Position numbers and translations under genes: made by a program. Shown piece by piece: positions 32,425 through 44,913 of a DNA stretch of 64,000 bases (the stretch's first letter is position 1; every line of letters starts with the position of its first letter). The stretch is from Cranoglanis bouderius (lineage: Eukaryota; Chordata; Actinopteri; Siluriformes; Cranoglanididae): NCBI GenBank assembly GCA_023630585.1, contig CM042540.1, positions 10,812,074-10,876,073 on the forward strand, given 5' to 3'. A model generated the notes under the pieces. It was given only the letters and a program-made list of their open reading frames with translations, searched no databases and was not told the DNA's origin.

Positions 32425-32664
32425 CAGGGCCAACCCATCGTAGAGCACAATCACACACACAGTCACACACCCATTCACACACTACAGACAATTTGGAAAT
32501 GCCAATCAGCCTACAACTCATGTCTTTGGACTGGGGGAGGAAACTGTAGTACCTGGAGGAAACCCCCAAGGCACAGGGAGAACATGCAAAATTTGTGCCC
32601 CCAGAGCAGAGATGGGAATTGAACCCCAAACCCTGGAAGTGAGAGGCCAATGTGTTAGCCAGTT
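32425..32664 (-). mobile_element. tRNA-derived SINE, minus strand, partial
   Basis: Same family as 12316-12662, with CATGTCTTTGGACTGGGGGA, GAAATGCCAATCAGCCTAC and a B-box-like complement (ATTGAACCCCAAACC). The L2-like tail end is missing. Confidence 0.8.
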
Positions 32665-32699
32665 ATATAGTCACATTTTGTAAATAATTGTAGCAAATA

Positions 32700-34204
32700 C
32701 AGGTGCATCTCAATAAATTAGAATGTCGTGGAAAAGTTAATTTATTTCAGTAATTCTTCTCAAATTGTGAAACTCGTGTATTAAATAAATTCAATGCACA
32801 CAGAATGAAGTAGTTTAAGTCTTTGGTTCTTTTAATTGTGATGATTTTGGCTCACATTTAACAAAAACCCACCAATTCACTATCTCAACAAATTAGAATA
32901 CTTCATAAGACCAATAAAAAAAAAACATTTTTAGTGAATTGTTGGCCTTCTGGAAAGTATGTTCATTTACTGTACATGTACTCAATACTTGGTAGGGGCT
33001 CCTTTTGCTTTAATTACTGCCTCAATTCGGCACGGCATGGAGGTGATCAGTTTGTGGCACGGTGGTATGGAAGCCCAGGTTTCTTTGACAGTGGCCTTCA
33101 GGTCATCTGCATTTCTTGGTCTCTTGTTTCTCATTTTCCTCTTGACAATACCCCATAGATTCTCTATGGGGTTCAGGTCTGGTGAGTTTGCTGGCCAGTC
33201 AAGCACACCAACACCATGGTCATTTAAACAACTTTTGGTGCTTTTGGCAGTGTGGGCAGGTGCCAAATCCTGCTGGAAAATGAAATCAGCATCTTCAAAA
33301 AGCTGGTCAGCAGAAGGAAGCATGAAGTGCTCCAAAATTTCTTGGTAAATGGATGCAGTGACTTTGGTTTTCAAAAAACACAATGGACCAACACCAGCAG
33401 ATGACATTGCACCCCAAATCATCACAGACTGTGGAAACTTAACACTGGACTTCAAGCAACTTGGGCTATGAGCTTCTCCACCCTTCCTCCAGACTCTAGG
33501 ACCTTGGTTTCCAAATGAAATACAAAACTTGCTCTCATCTGAAAAGAGGACTTTGGACCACTGGGCAACAGTCCAGTTCTTCTACTCCTTAGCCCAGGTA
33601 AGACGCCTCTGACGTTGTCTGTGGTTCAGGAGTGGCTTAACAAGAGGAATACGACAACTGTAGCCAAATTCCTTGACACGTCTGTGTGTGGTGGCTCTTG
33701 ATGCCTTGACCCCAGCCTCAGTCCATTCCTTGTGAAGTTCACTCAAATTCTTGAATCGATTTTGCTTGACAATCCTCATAAGGCTGCGGTTCTCTCGGTT
33801 GGTTGTGCATCTTTTTCTTCCACACTTTTTCCTTCCATTCAACTTTCTGTTAACATGCTTCGATACAGCACTCTGTGAACAGCCAGCTTCTTTGGCAATG
33901 AATGTTTGTGGCTTACCTAGTGAACCAAACTGAGAGACCATTTTGAAGGCTCAAGAAACCTTTGCAGGTGTTTTGAGTTGATTAGCTGATTGGCATATCA
34001 CCATATTCTAATTTGTTGAGATAGTGAATTGGTGTTTTTTTGTTAAATGTAAACCAAAATCATCACAATTAAAAGAACCAAAGACTTAAACTACTTCAGT
34101 CTGTGTGCACTGAATTTATTTAATACACGAGTTTCACAATTTGAGTTGAATTACTGAAATAAATTAACTTTTCCACGACATTCTAATTTATTGAGATGCA
34201 ACTG
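32700..34204 (-). mobile_element. Tc1-like transposon B, nested in the solo LTR
   Basis: TA flanks at 32698-32699 and 34205-34206, with ends CAGGTGCATCTCAATAAATT and its complement (one base changed on the right). It is the same family as 3999-5702 but with ordinary ends. At 1505 bp it represents the unrearranged structure. Confidence 0.95.
32982..33941 (-). pseudogene. Tc1-like DD34E transposase with one premature stop
   Basis: The frame opens at the same ATG as the intact copy at 5440 (MVSQFGSLGKPQTF). After 119 codons a TAG (33579-33581) replaces a lysine codon in the AKEKKNW segment, and the same frame then continues to the end. The acidic catalytic residues (FSDES, QQDLAPAH, NPIENLW) are all readable. 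Two codons are missing in the SIPP..CHKL segment. It is otherwise very close to the intact transposase at 4475-5440, pointing to recent amplification. Confidence 0.92.
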
Positions 34205-35916
34205 TACTGTATATTCTCCACCAGTTACAATTCATGTAATGAATTAAAAGATGTTTAACACATTTAAATGTATTCTCCACCAATTTATGTAAGGAATTAG
34301 CTCGAATGGCGTGAAATATATCTATATATCTAATCAACGCGTGTTGTGACCAGTTATAAATATACATCAGCCATGAAAGGGAATTCATGTATGTGCACAT
34401 ATACATATAGATAATTAACTACAACAGATTAGAATTAATTATGACTATGTATGTGGTCTAGATCAGCTTTTAGGATTAGCTGTAGTCTACTTTAGAATTA
34501 TGAACTCTAAAGATGGAGTTTATCCTTCTGGCCAGGATGGAAATCTCCGTTTTGAGAGCGGGTAGCGAGGTTGCAGCGCTTAAGGGACTCATCACATGAC
34601 CAAAACAGAGAAAATCAAGCGTCGTGATAATAGATTTTAATAACTAAAGGTAACTATGGATATACACACAACTAACTCTAAGCAAACAATACATATGTAC
34701 ATCTACATACAAGAAAAGAAAAGGTATAGAGAGAAAATAATGAAATAAAAAGGGGGTAGCAGACAAAAACACAATTAATTAGCCATTTTCAAAACCAGCA
34801 ACGAACTTAATCTCCTGTAAACAGGGGTACAATCTTAACGCATATATAGATCCATTAACTATACTTGCATGACATAAGTGTTGTCGGTTCAAAGTTTGCG
34901 TGAGGTCGTGTCGAGTTCGCTGGTTCGTCATGCCATATGAAAAGGCATTGGGCCATGAGGCGGTTGCATCTTTTGTCCAGGAAAGAGAGCGGCTCCCTCT
35001 TCCTGGGGCACGTGGCCCCGGGGGAGGGAAACCGGAAAGAGTAAGACTGAAGAAAGTCTGAAGAGGGTCTAGAGAGTGTGAAGAGTGTAGAGAGGTGAGC
35101 CTGAATGTGTGTTGTTGTTTTAAAGACAACACCAACGCACACGCCTCTCTGGGCTATTGGCCAATCAGGAAGTTGGATTTATTGGCGGGATGAACTCTCT
35201 TTGTTTGGTCTCAGACCTGAATTTGCATGTCCTGGGAGGAGCCGGTTTAAACTGTATTACATATGAAATTAAGAAAAAAACATGTATCCCATTGTAATGT
35301 GATATGCATAATGAATCAGAGCACCAAGAGACGATTAACTACATACCAAATTCGATGGAATTATAAAAATATTAAAAGGTGAAACAGGGTTATATACATT
35401 TAAAATAATATCCTAAATCTAAAATCATTATAGTTAGGTTACATAAACACACAATATATGCAAATAAGAAAACATCACACTATTTGGACATCAAATAATT
35501 ACATACATTTACATGTTACATTCAAAAGAGATTCTTCCATTGTGTGTGTGCGCGTGTGTGCGCGTGTAGGTAAGCTTTGGGTGTGTGCGTGTGTGTGTGC
35601 GTGTGTAGGTAAGCTTTGTGTGTGTGTGTTTGTGTGTGTGTGTCTGAAGAGGGGGGTCGTGTCCCCTGTAGCATTCCAATGGCATCTGGTCAAAGAGGTT
35701 ACTGATATGGATTCACAGCTCAAAGAAACAGAGAAACTTCTTTGCTAAGTCCAGGCTGATTCAGAAATCAGTTTGATACGTTCAGACGTTACATAATTAA
35801 TGGTGGAATTCAACAACTTTATAAAAAATTTTGTAATAAACAGGGTTTCTGTTCTTTTCTCAGTACAAAGAAGTGTTGTCAGCATTAATCCCTACAGTGT
35901 ATGTGCAACAGATATA

Positions 35917-36415
35917 CAGTACTGTGCAAAAGTTTTAGGCACCCTATTTTTTTAGTACAAACTTTGTTATAGATTTTTTATTTTATGACTTCTACGTTAT
36001 CAAGTCAGTACAAAAAATCATTTTAGATTCCCAAACATTAGTTTTCTAGTACAAAATTAAATGTTATAGAAAAATGTTTGTATGTCGTTAAAGAAAGCAG
36101 CATATTATGTAAGAGACCACTTTTCTGACAAAACACAATAAAGGCTGCTGAGTTTCACTGCAAAAAGTAAGAAGCAAGTACGACAGTTAATGTCTCCAGA
36201 AGAACTGTGGCCGGTTCTGCAAGATGCTCAATAAAACAATTTTAATTTATTTATTTATTTATTGTCACACAAAATATTGATTGTTTCATTTACTACTGTT
36301 TACTGTTCTTTACGGTATTCTTTTAAAATGTAGAAACATTTAATTTCATTATTTTGAAGGCATCTTTGCTGTACAGTATTTCTTTGCATGTGCCTAAAAC
36401 CTTTGCACAGTAGTG
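35917..36415 (+). mobile_element. MITE with CAGTACTGTGCAAAAG ends, complete, 499 bp
   Basis: TA at 35915-35916 and 36416-36417. The left end is CAGTACTGTGCAAAAGTTTT and the right end is the complement, CTTTGCACAGTAGTG. It is non-coding, and a (TTTA)n patch lies in the middle (36245-36263). Inverted relative: 22753-23305. Confidence 0.9.
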
Positions 36416-36449
36416 TAGGTGCAATTTAGAGTATTTAGTTCACCTACTG

Positions 36450-36530
36450 GCAGTGACCAGAGCTTAAGACTGAACCAGGGACCCTGGAGCTGTAAGGTGC
36501 AATGCTACCTGCTGTGCCATCAAATCCAAA
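36450..36530 (-). mobile_element. SINE-head fragment
   Basis: On the minus strand TGGCACAGCAGGTAGCATTG and then CTCCAGGGTCCCTGGTTCAG resemble a tRNA-like head (A-box and B-box region). The body is lacking. Confidence 0.45.
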
Positions 36531-37311
36531 ACAGTGTGTACTATTGGATGAAAGCAGTAGGGAAAAGAATACACAACACATACAGGAATGCACCAACTGA
36601 GTCAATATCAGGTATATACAGTACCTGTACATTGTCCACTTACCCCAAATATCAATCCGCTGATTCACTATACCTTTAATGGAAGTGCTGATGTAGTGGG
36701 GTGGGACTACAGGTAATGATTCTTATAAGCAATGGTGTGTAGTTACCTTTGAGAAGTTTGGCATTGGCATTTTTCCTAGTTGGTAATAAAAACCTGGCTC
36801 CATTTCAAAGTTCCTGCAAAGATCTTTGGGGGTATATTTATCTTTACTTTTTTTTATCCATGATTTATGGATGTTGTTGTAGTAGATAAAACTAAATCAG
36901 TGGTGATTTAGGAAATTTAGGAAAATGCCATTTAAGCCAATTTGTATTATCCCATCCTCTTCATGGCTTTCACCTTTAGGTCTTGCCTCATTCCACCACG
37001 GTGCTCTATTGGAAGTACTACTGGGGTCTTTTAACTACTCTTTTTTACTACTGGGGAATTGCCTCCAGTCTCCCAGAATGAATGAATAACTGGACAGATG
37101 TGTGAGGAATGTATGTGTGAGGTTGTGTTCTGCACCTTGTTACATAGTTTTACACTGATGTCTTCGCACTGCATGTAATTTCTTACTATATGTTGAATAT
37201 TTAATGCTATCTATTTACAGTATTATTTGTACATAGTGGTATTTCTGTTGTCCCAGTGTCTTTCGCTGCTGTGGCACCCAAATGACCCCTTGGGATCTAA
37301 AAAAGTACATC
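36531..37311. other. Non-genic DNA
   Basis: No gene or repeat recognised. Confidence 0.4.
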
Positions 37312-37441
<130 letters not shown>

Positions 37442-39058
37442 CAGTATCTCACAAACGTGAGTACACCCATCACATTTTTGTAAATATTTTATTATATCTT
37501 TTCATGTGACAACACTGAAGAAATTACACTTTGCTACAATGTAAAGTAGTGAGTGTACAGCTTGGATAACAGTGTAAATTTGCTGTCCCCTCAAAATAAC
37601 TCAACACACAGCCATTAATGTCTAAACTGCTGGCAACAAAAGTGAGTACACCCCTAAGTGAAAATGTCCAAATTGGGCCCAATTAGCCATTTTCCCTCCC
37701 CGGTGTCATGTGTTACAAGGTCTCAGGTGTGAATGGGGAGCAAGTGTGTTAAGTTTGGTGTTATAGTTCTCACACTCTCTCATACTGGTCACTGGAAGTT
37801 CAACATGGCACCTCATGGCAGAACTCTCTGAGGATCTGAAAAAAAGAATTGTTGCTCTACATAAAGATGGCCTAGGCTATAAGAAGATTGCCAACACCCT
37901 GAAACTGAGCTGCAGCACGGTGGCCAAGACCATACAGCGGTTTAACAGGACAGGTTCCACTCAGAACAGGCCTCGCCATGGTAGACCAAAGAAGTTGAGT
38001 GCACATGCTCAGCATCATATCCAGAGGTTGGCTTTGCAGAATAGACATATGAGTGCTGCCAGCATTGCTGCAGAGGTTGAAGGGGTGGGGGGTCAGCCTA
38101 TCAGTGCTCAGACCATACGCCGCACACTGCATCAAATTGGTCTGCATGGCTGTCATCCCAGAAGGAAGCCTCTTCTAAAGATAATGCACAAGAAAGCCTG
38201 CAAACACTTTGCTGAAGACAAGCAAACTAATGTCATGGATTACTGGAACCATGTCCTGTGGTCTGATGAGACCAAGGTAAACTTATTTGGTTCAGATGGT
38301 GTCAAGCGTGTGTGGCGGCAACCAGGTGAGGAGTACAAAGACAAGTGTGTCTTGCCTACAGTTAAGCATGGTGGTGGAAGTGTCATGATCTGGGGCTGCA
38401 TGAGTGCTGCCGGCACTGGGGAGCTACAGTTCATTGAGGGAACCATGAATGCCAACATGTACTGTGACATACTGAAGCAGTTCCCTTCAGAAACTGGGCC
38501 GCAGGGCAGTATTCCAACATGATAACGACCCCAAACACACCTCCAAGACGACCACTGCCTTGCTAAAGAAGCTGAGGGTAAAGGTGATGGACTGGCCAAG
38601 CATGTCTCCAGACCTAAACCCTATTGAGCATCTGTGGGGCATCCTCAAATGGAAGGTGGAGGAGCACAAGGTCTCTAACAACCACCAGCTCTGTGATGTC
38701 GTCATGGAGGAGTGGAAGAGGACTCCAGTGGCAACCTGTGAAGCTCTGGTGAACTCCATGCCCAACAGGGTTAAGGCAGTGCTGGAAAATAATGGTGGCC
38801 ACACAAAATATTGACAGTTTGGGCCCAATTTGGACATTTTCACTTAAGGGTGTACTCACTTTTGTTGCCAGCGGTTTAGACATTAATGGCTGTGTGTTGA
38901 GTTATTTTGAGGGGACAGCAAATTTACACTGTTATCCAAGCTGTACACTCACTACTTTACATTGTAGCAAAGTGTCATTTCTTCAGTGTGGTCCCATGAA
39001 AAGATATAATAAATATTTACAAAAATGTGAAGGGTGTACTCACTTTTGTGAGATACTG
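37442..39058 (+). mobile_element. Tc1-like transposon, 1617 bp, frameshifted
   Basis: TA flanks at 37440-37441 and 39059-39060, with ends CAGTATCTCACAAACGTGAG and the complement of CTCACTTTTGTGAGATACTG. Inner repeats GAGTACACCCCTAAGTG and TGTCCAAATTGGGCCCAATT are found on both sides of the transposase gene. The left flank sits in the ATCT microsatellite. Confidence 0.95.
37815..38814 (+). pseudogene. Tc1-like transposase with one internal frameshift
   Basis: The first frame starts at ATG 37815 (MAELSEDLKKRIVALHKDGL) with a helix-turn-helix (YKKIANTLKLSCSTVAKTIQ), GRPKK at 56-60 and the first catalytic residue D151 in LWSDETK. The frame breaks at about 38480 after YCDILKQ, where a short deletion shifts frame. 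The other frame supplies QHDNDPKHT and MSPDLNPIEHLW and ends ENNGGHTKY. An ATG ten bases upstream (37805) is out of frame, suggesting a second tiny deletion at the N-terminus. It is not functional as it stands. Confidence 0.92.
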
Positions 39059-39060
39059 TA

Positions 39061-40006
39061 TCTATTATTTCATTAATAAGAATGAATGTGTGAATTCACT
39101 TGTTTTCTTTCATTTAGTTGTAAAGCTTATGATTGAAGAGCAGCACAGCTATTGTTATTTTGGTTTTTTTTGTTTTTTTTTACCCTTTGTGGGTCAATGA
39201 AATAAATTCCCTTAGAGGATTTCCTCAGGGTGGCATAGTCGTTACTGTGAACTTATCCTTCTAGTATTGGCCAGTGGCATAGTCTTTAGGACTGACAACA
39301 CTGCCACATTTGCACTGGAGCTGCACTATGTAGCTAAAAAGTAATGGAAGTCTATTTTACCCAAATTCTCTCCCATAAACATATGCCTCAGATGGCATGA
39401 ATCTATCATTGTCAAGTCTATTTTACCCAAATTCTCTCCCATAAATATATGCCTCAGATGGCATAAATCTATCATTGTCTGTTTACTCCAAACAAGTTCA
39501 AAGTTACCACCCTACAATCATCCAGCTACTAGACTATAGTGCATTACTGAGATTTGGGATATTTCCAAGTGCGTTATTTACATTCATTCAAGAAAAAACA
39601 AGGTGCTTTCCTTTTATTTTCTATTTGCCTATGGGTCATTCCATCTCAAGTGTTCCAATAATTGCAAAGTTGGTTGCTTGATTTTTAATTTTTCTAATTT
39701 TTTAGAAAAGCTACAGCTCAGAAGTCACTTACTACTTTTATCACAGGAGAAACAACACCACAGCTCTGTTTATGACACTGTTCATTTGTAAAACATGCAC
39801 TTTCTCGCCCCCAGTAAAAGAGAGAGAGAGCGGTCTCAAACCTGAAATGTTCTGTATGTACACTATACTTACCTAGGTACCTCCTAAAAAGACTGAGACT
39901 TCAACCCTTCCCATTATAAATTGACCTTAAATGTGGAACTGTGAGCAATCTTGAACATTACATTAGGACTTAAGTCAAAGGAACACGAATGTGCAAAATA
40001 TGTATA
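39061..40006. other. Non-genic DNA with a 66-bp tandem duplication
   Basis: No gene was recognised. The unit starting AAGTCTATTTTACCCAAATT occurs at 39348-39413 and 39414-39479 with two differences. Confidence 0.6.
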
Positions 40007-41440
40007 CAGTGGGTGCAGAAAAGAATCACCCCCCTTGAAAATAATCACATTTTGTTGCTTTTCAGCCTGAAATGAAAACGGACACAGTTTTTGTTTTATC
40101 CAGCTGTATTTACTCAGTGCAACTTATAACATCCAAGTGAAAGATATAACACCAACATGTCAGAAAAAACAAACAAAAAAACAAAAACAGAATCACTGAG
40201 TTGGAAAAAGGATCACCCCCTTGCTTTAATTTGCCTTATTTATTTTTAATTACAGTCTTTAGTCTGTTGGGATATGTCTCTACTAACTTTGCACATCTAG
40301 ACTTTGCAATATTTGCCCTCTCTTCTTTGCAGAATTGCTCAAGTTCAGTTAAATTTGATGGTGACCGTTTGTGGACTGCAGTCTTCAAGTCATTCCACAG
40401 ATTATCAAGTCTGGATTCTGATTAGGCCTTGCAAGGACATTCACCTTTTTCTCCTTCAATCACTGTGTGGTCAGTTTTGCTGTATGCTTTGGGTCATTGT
40501 CATGGTGGAAGGTAAACCTTTCTAAAGAATTTGATGGTATTTTGCCCCATCCATTTTTCCTCCTATCCTGACAAGTGCTCCAGTCCCTGCTGCAGAGAAA
40601 CACCCCCATAACAGGATATTACCATCTCCATGCTTTACTGTAGGAATGGTGTTATTTGGATGGTGAGCTGTATTGGATTTCCGCCAGACATATCGTTTGG
40701 TGTTGAGCCACATTTGTGGAGAATTTGTGATATTGTTGTCACATGCACACAATGACCACTCTTTGTCATAAATTCCTGCAACTGCTTCAGAGTTGCTGTA
40801 TGACTCTTGGTAGCCTCTCTGACCAGTTTCCTCCTGGCTCTTTCATCCAGTTTGGAGCAACGTCCTGATCCAGGGAGGGTCTGTGTTGTACCAAATACCT
40901 TCCACTTCTTAATAATAGAAGTCACTGTGCTTCTAGACATTGATAAAGCCTTTGAAAATTTTTTGTATCCATCTCCTGACTTGTGCCTGTCCACAACTTT
41001 ATCCCGGAGATCTTTTGACAGTGCCTTGCCACCCACAGTTGATTGTTTGCTTCAGCTGCACTACCGAGGACTGAAAAATGCTCCAGGAAAGCTCTTTTCA
41101 TGATGACATAATCAAAATGACCACAGCTGATCACAGTTGAAAGTCAAATGGCTTTGTCTGCCATTGAGAAGGTGATTAGTTACACCTGATTGATTTTACA
41201 ATTAATTTTTAGAAGGAGGGGGATCCTTTTTCCAACTCAATGATTCTGGTTTTTTATTTTATTTTATTTTATTTTTTATTTTTCTGACATGTTGATGTTA
41301 TGTCTTTCACTTGGATGTTATAAGTTGCACTGAGTAAATACAGCTGGATAAAACAAAAACTGTGTCTGTCTTCATTTCAGCCTGAAAAGCAACAATATGT
41401 GATTCTTTTCAAGGGGGGTGATTCTTTTCTATACCCACTG
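40007..41440 (-). mobile_element. Tc1-like transposon, 1434 bp, internally deleted
   Basis: TA flanks at 40005-40006 and 41441-41442, with ends CAGTGGGTGCAGAAAAGAAT and the complement of ATTCTTTTCTATACCCACTG. The transposase relic reads on the minus strand. Confidence 0.93.
40210..41036 (-). pseudogene. Tc1-like transposase, deleted and frameshifted
   Basis: The N-terminal frame (40635-41036) has MGGKALSKDLRDKVVDRHKS and a helix-turn-helix, SKALSMSRSTVTSIIKKWK. Sequence then jumps from QILHKCG to MWLNTKRYVWRK, losing the stretch that should hold the first catalytic aspartate. A piece with TVKHGDGNILLWGCFSAAGT follows, then scattered frames containing a HDNDPKHTAK-like segment. It is dead. 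Confidence 0.85.
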
Positions 41441-41442
41441 TA

Positions 41443-42747
41443 TATATGTACATGAACCTTGTAATGTGCTCTAGAGATCAGCTTTTGTTCCAAGGAGCTT
41501 GGACCATCCTGAGCCAAGATATTGAGGTTTCTGTAAACAGCTGTATAACCAAAATTTGCTGTTTGCCATGACACAAAAATGGCCATCGTAATTAAACTAA
41601 ATAAAATAACAATAATAAAAATTAAAAAAACGTGAAAGTTTCAAGCACTGCGTATGCAAGATACATCTTGTATATGAGTAAAAAAAAAGAAAAAAAAGAA
41701 ACATTTGTTTATAATACATAACATATCTCAGCAGTGTGACATGGCAGTGGAATATGGAGGCATCCATATTCATGAGGTAAAGCCTCATTGGTTCAGCGCA
41801 GAGAAGGTTTTACATTAAATTTGCATCAGATACTGTATCATTGGATTTGAGGCTTTTGGGCAACGGAAACCAACTGTGCTCACAAACTGTGAATGAAAAG
41901 TTGTAAAAGTTTAAAAAGTGCATATTTGGTGTTCTAAAGCACATGTTGTTACGTTCCATTTTAATGCTGTAGAGTAATAGTATGTTTGAAAGTGTAGATT
42001 TTCTGACCATTAGGGTTTACAGTAAGATTCACAAGTAGGGATTTTGGTGGAACTGATACTTTCACTCAGTTTAAATTTGTTATAGATGAATAATTTTTTT
42101 TAGCTGTTCAAGTAATGCTGTATAAAATTGATATCTATCTGAACATTGTTCACGTTTTAAAAAATGTTGTGACAATTTTCAAGTGCTATTGCTGCTGTTT
42201 TTTTTTTTTTTAAAGAATGTTTTGGCAAAACTCCATATGTACTCAGTCATGCAGTCAGTACATGTTAGATTTTCAGTTTGTGAGAATGTACTCATCAAAA
42301 TTGCTGGAGAAATGCTGATAGATAAAGGCAAATAATTCTTTGGCAAGTGCACAGAAATTTATGTAACTCAACCACCAGGGAGAATACAAAGTTGGTAGTG
42401 AATAAATTATTAAATAATAATATAATGAACTAATTTTCAACCATTTGTTTAACCATGTCAAGCATTTATTTTCTTTTTTTCCCTTCAGTTCAGATATCCA
42501 GAACCCATTGCATTTCTACAGCACTACAGCACTGTCCTTTGAGCCAGTTTATACCTCGTGGGTCAGTTTAGCAACTCGCTTCTACAAAAAACAAAAACAA
42601 ACAAACAAAAAAACTCTCTTACGGTTCACTGCAATCAAACCACACTAGAGTTCACTTGAAACTGGGCTGAAAGCACCTTACTTAGACTTAGACTGGTTGC
42701 TTGTTGTAATGTCCTCAACTGCACAAAAAGGGTAAATGGAATACCAT
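41443..42747. other. Non-genic AT-rich DNA
   Basis: No gene, RNA or repeat boundary recognised. Short homopolymer runs only. Confidence 0.4.
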
Positions 42748-42968
42748 GCATCACCGCTTCTTATCTTCAGGGTTCTCGGTTTGATCCTGAGCTCAGGTTT
42801 TGCATGTTATTGCCAAATGGGTTTCCTCTGGGTTCTCTGGTTTCCTCCCACCTCCCAAAAACATACCAGTAGATTGACTGGCTACTCTAAATTGCCCCTA
42901 GGTGTGAATGAGTGTGTGAATGTGTGTGTGCATGGTGGTCTTTGATGGACTGGCATCCCATCCAGGGT
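42748..42968 (+). mobile_element. SINE (second tRNA-like family), partial
   Basis: GGGTTCTCGGTTTGATCCTG resembles a B box. The body has GGGTTTCCTCTGGGTTCTCT, TTGACTGGCTACTCTAAATT and GGACTGGCATCCCATCCAGG. It runs directly into a (CTAT)n microsatellite. Relatives at 59311-59592 and 13918-14062. Confidence 0.7.
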
Positions 42969-42977
42969 GTCTATCTA

Positions 42978-43030
<53 letters not shown>

Positions 43031-43034
43031 ATCC

Positions 43035-43101
<67 letters not shown>
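42969..43101. repeat. (CTAT)n(CT)n(CTAT)n microsatellite
   Basis: About 3 CTAT, about 20 CT, then about 18 CTAT units at the 3' end of the SINE. Confidence 0.97.
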
Positions 43102-44220
<1,119 letters not shown>

Positions 44221-44913
44221 GAAGTGGGGGAGTAGAGAAGCTGTGACTGGACAGAGTAGAAAAAGAAAAAAAAGCAGATAGAATAGACACCAGACTGAAA
44301 TAGAAGGAAATGGAGGTAAAGAGAGGGAGAGAGAGAGCAAGAGGGAGTGTGGCAGGACAGAGAGGAAAAAGGAGAGAATGATATTCGAACATTCAGTACA
44401 TATATAGCAGGTTCTTAGAATATTAGGTTTTAACATTACAGAAATAATGTTCTGCTGCAATAATGTTTTGTTTCACAATGTAAAAAAAAATATGTCACTC
44501 ACAACTTTTCAGGTACACAGAAAAATGTCATTCAATTGTAAAAGAAATATATGAAAAAAATGTTCTCAGAAAATACTTTACATATTGAATGTTCTTGAAA
44601 TTTGAGTTTGTAAAACTGCAACATTCAGAAAACATTCTTCTAACCTAAAATAAAGACACAGAAAGATATAAAAGGCCAGATATACATCCATGAGTGATGC
44701 ATGTGTACCTGATATTTGTGCCATGATCTGGGTTGCCAGATCTGTGCCCAGTGGCATTATTAAAACATAGTTTGACTAAACGGTTCTTCCTCCAAGATAC
44801 TAAATTCATTTTATTATTACACATTTTGTCACATCCCTGAGAATGAATGAAAAAAAAAACAAAACAAAACAGCAGTATCCGAGTTCTTTGTGAAAAACAC
44901 ACACCTGGCAACA
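44221..44913. other. Non-genic DNA
   Basis: A purine-rich stretch at 44260-44380, then AT-rich sequence. No gene recognised. Confidence 0.4.

Larger units (their letters stand above)
32689..35793 (-). mobile_element. Solo LTR, inverted, TAAT target duplication, split by a Tc1 insertion
   Basis: On the minus strand it starts TGTAACGTCTGAACG (complement of 35779-35793) and ends GCTACA (complement of 32689-32694). TAAT lies outside both ends (32685-32688 and 35794-35797). A Tc1-like element (32700-34204) sits 11 bases from the LTR 3' end; without it the LTR is about 1.6 kb. Its body is highly similar to 30315-31971, including the CA/CG-rich block at 35540-35650. Confidence 0.9.
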
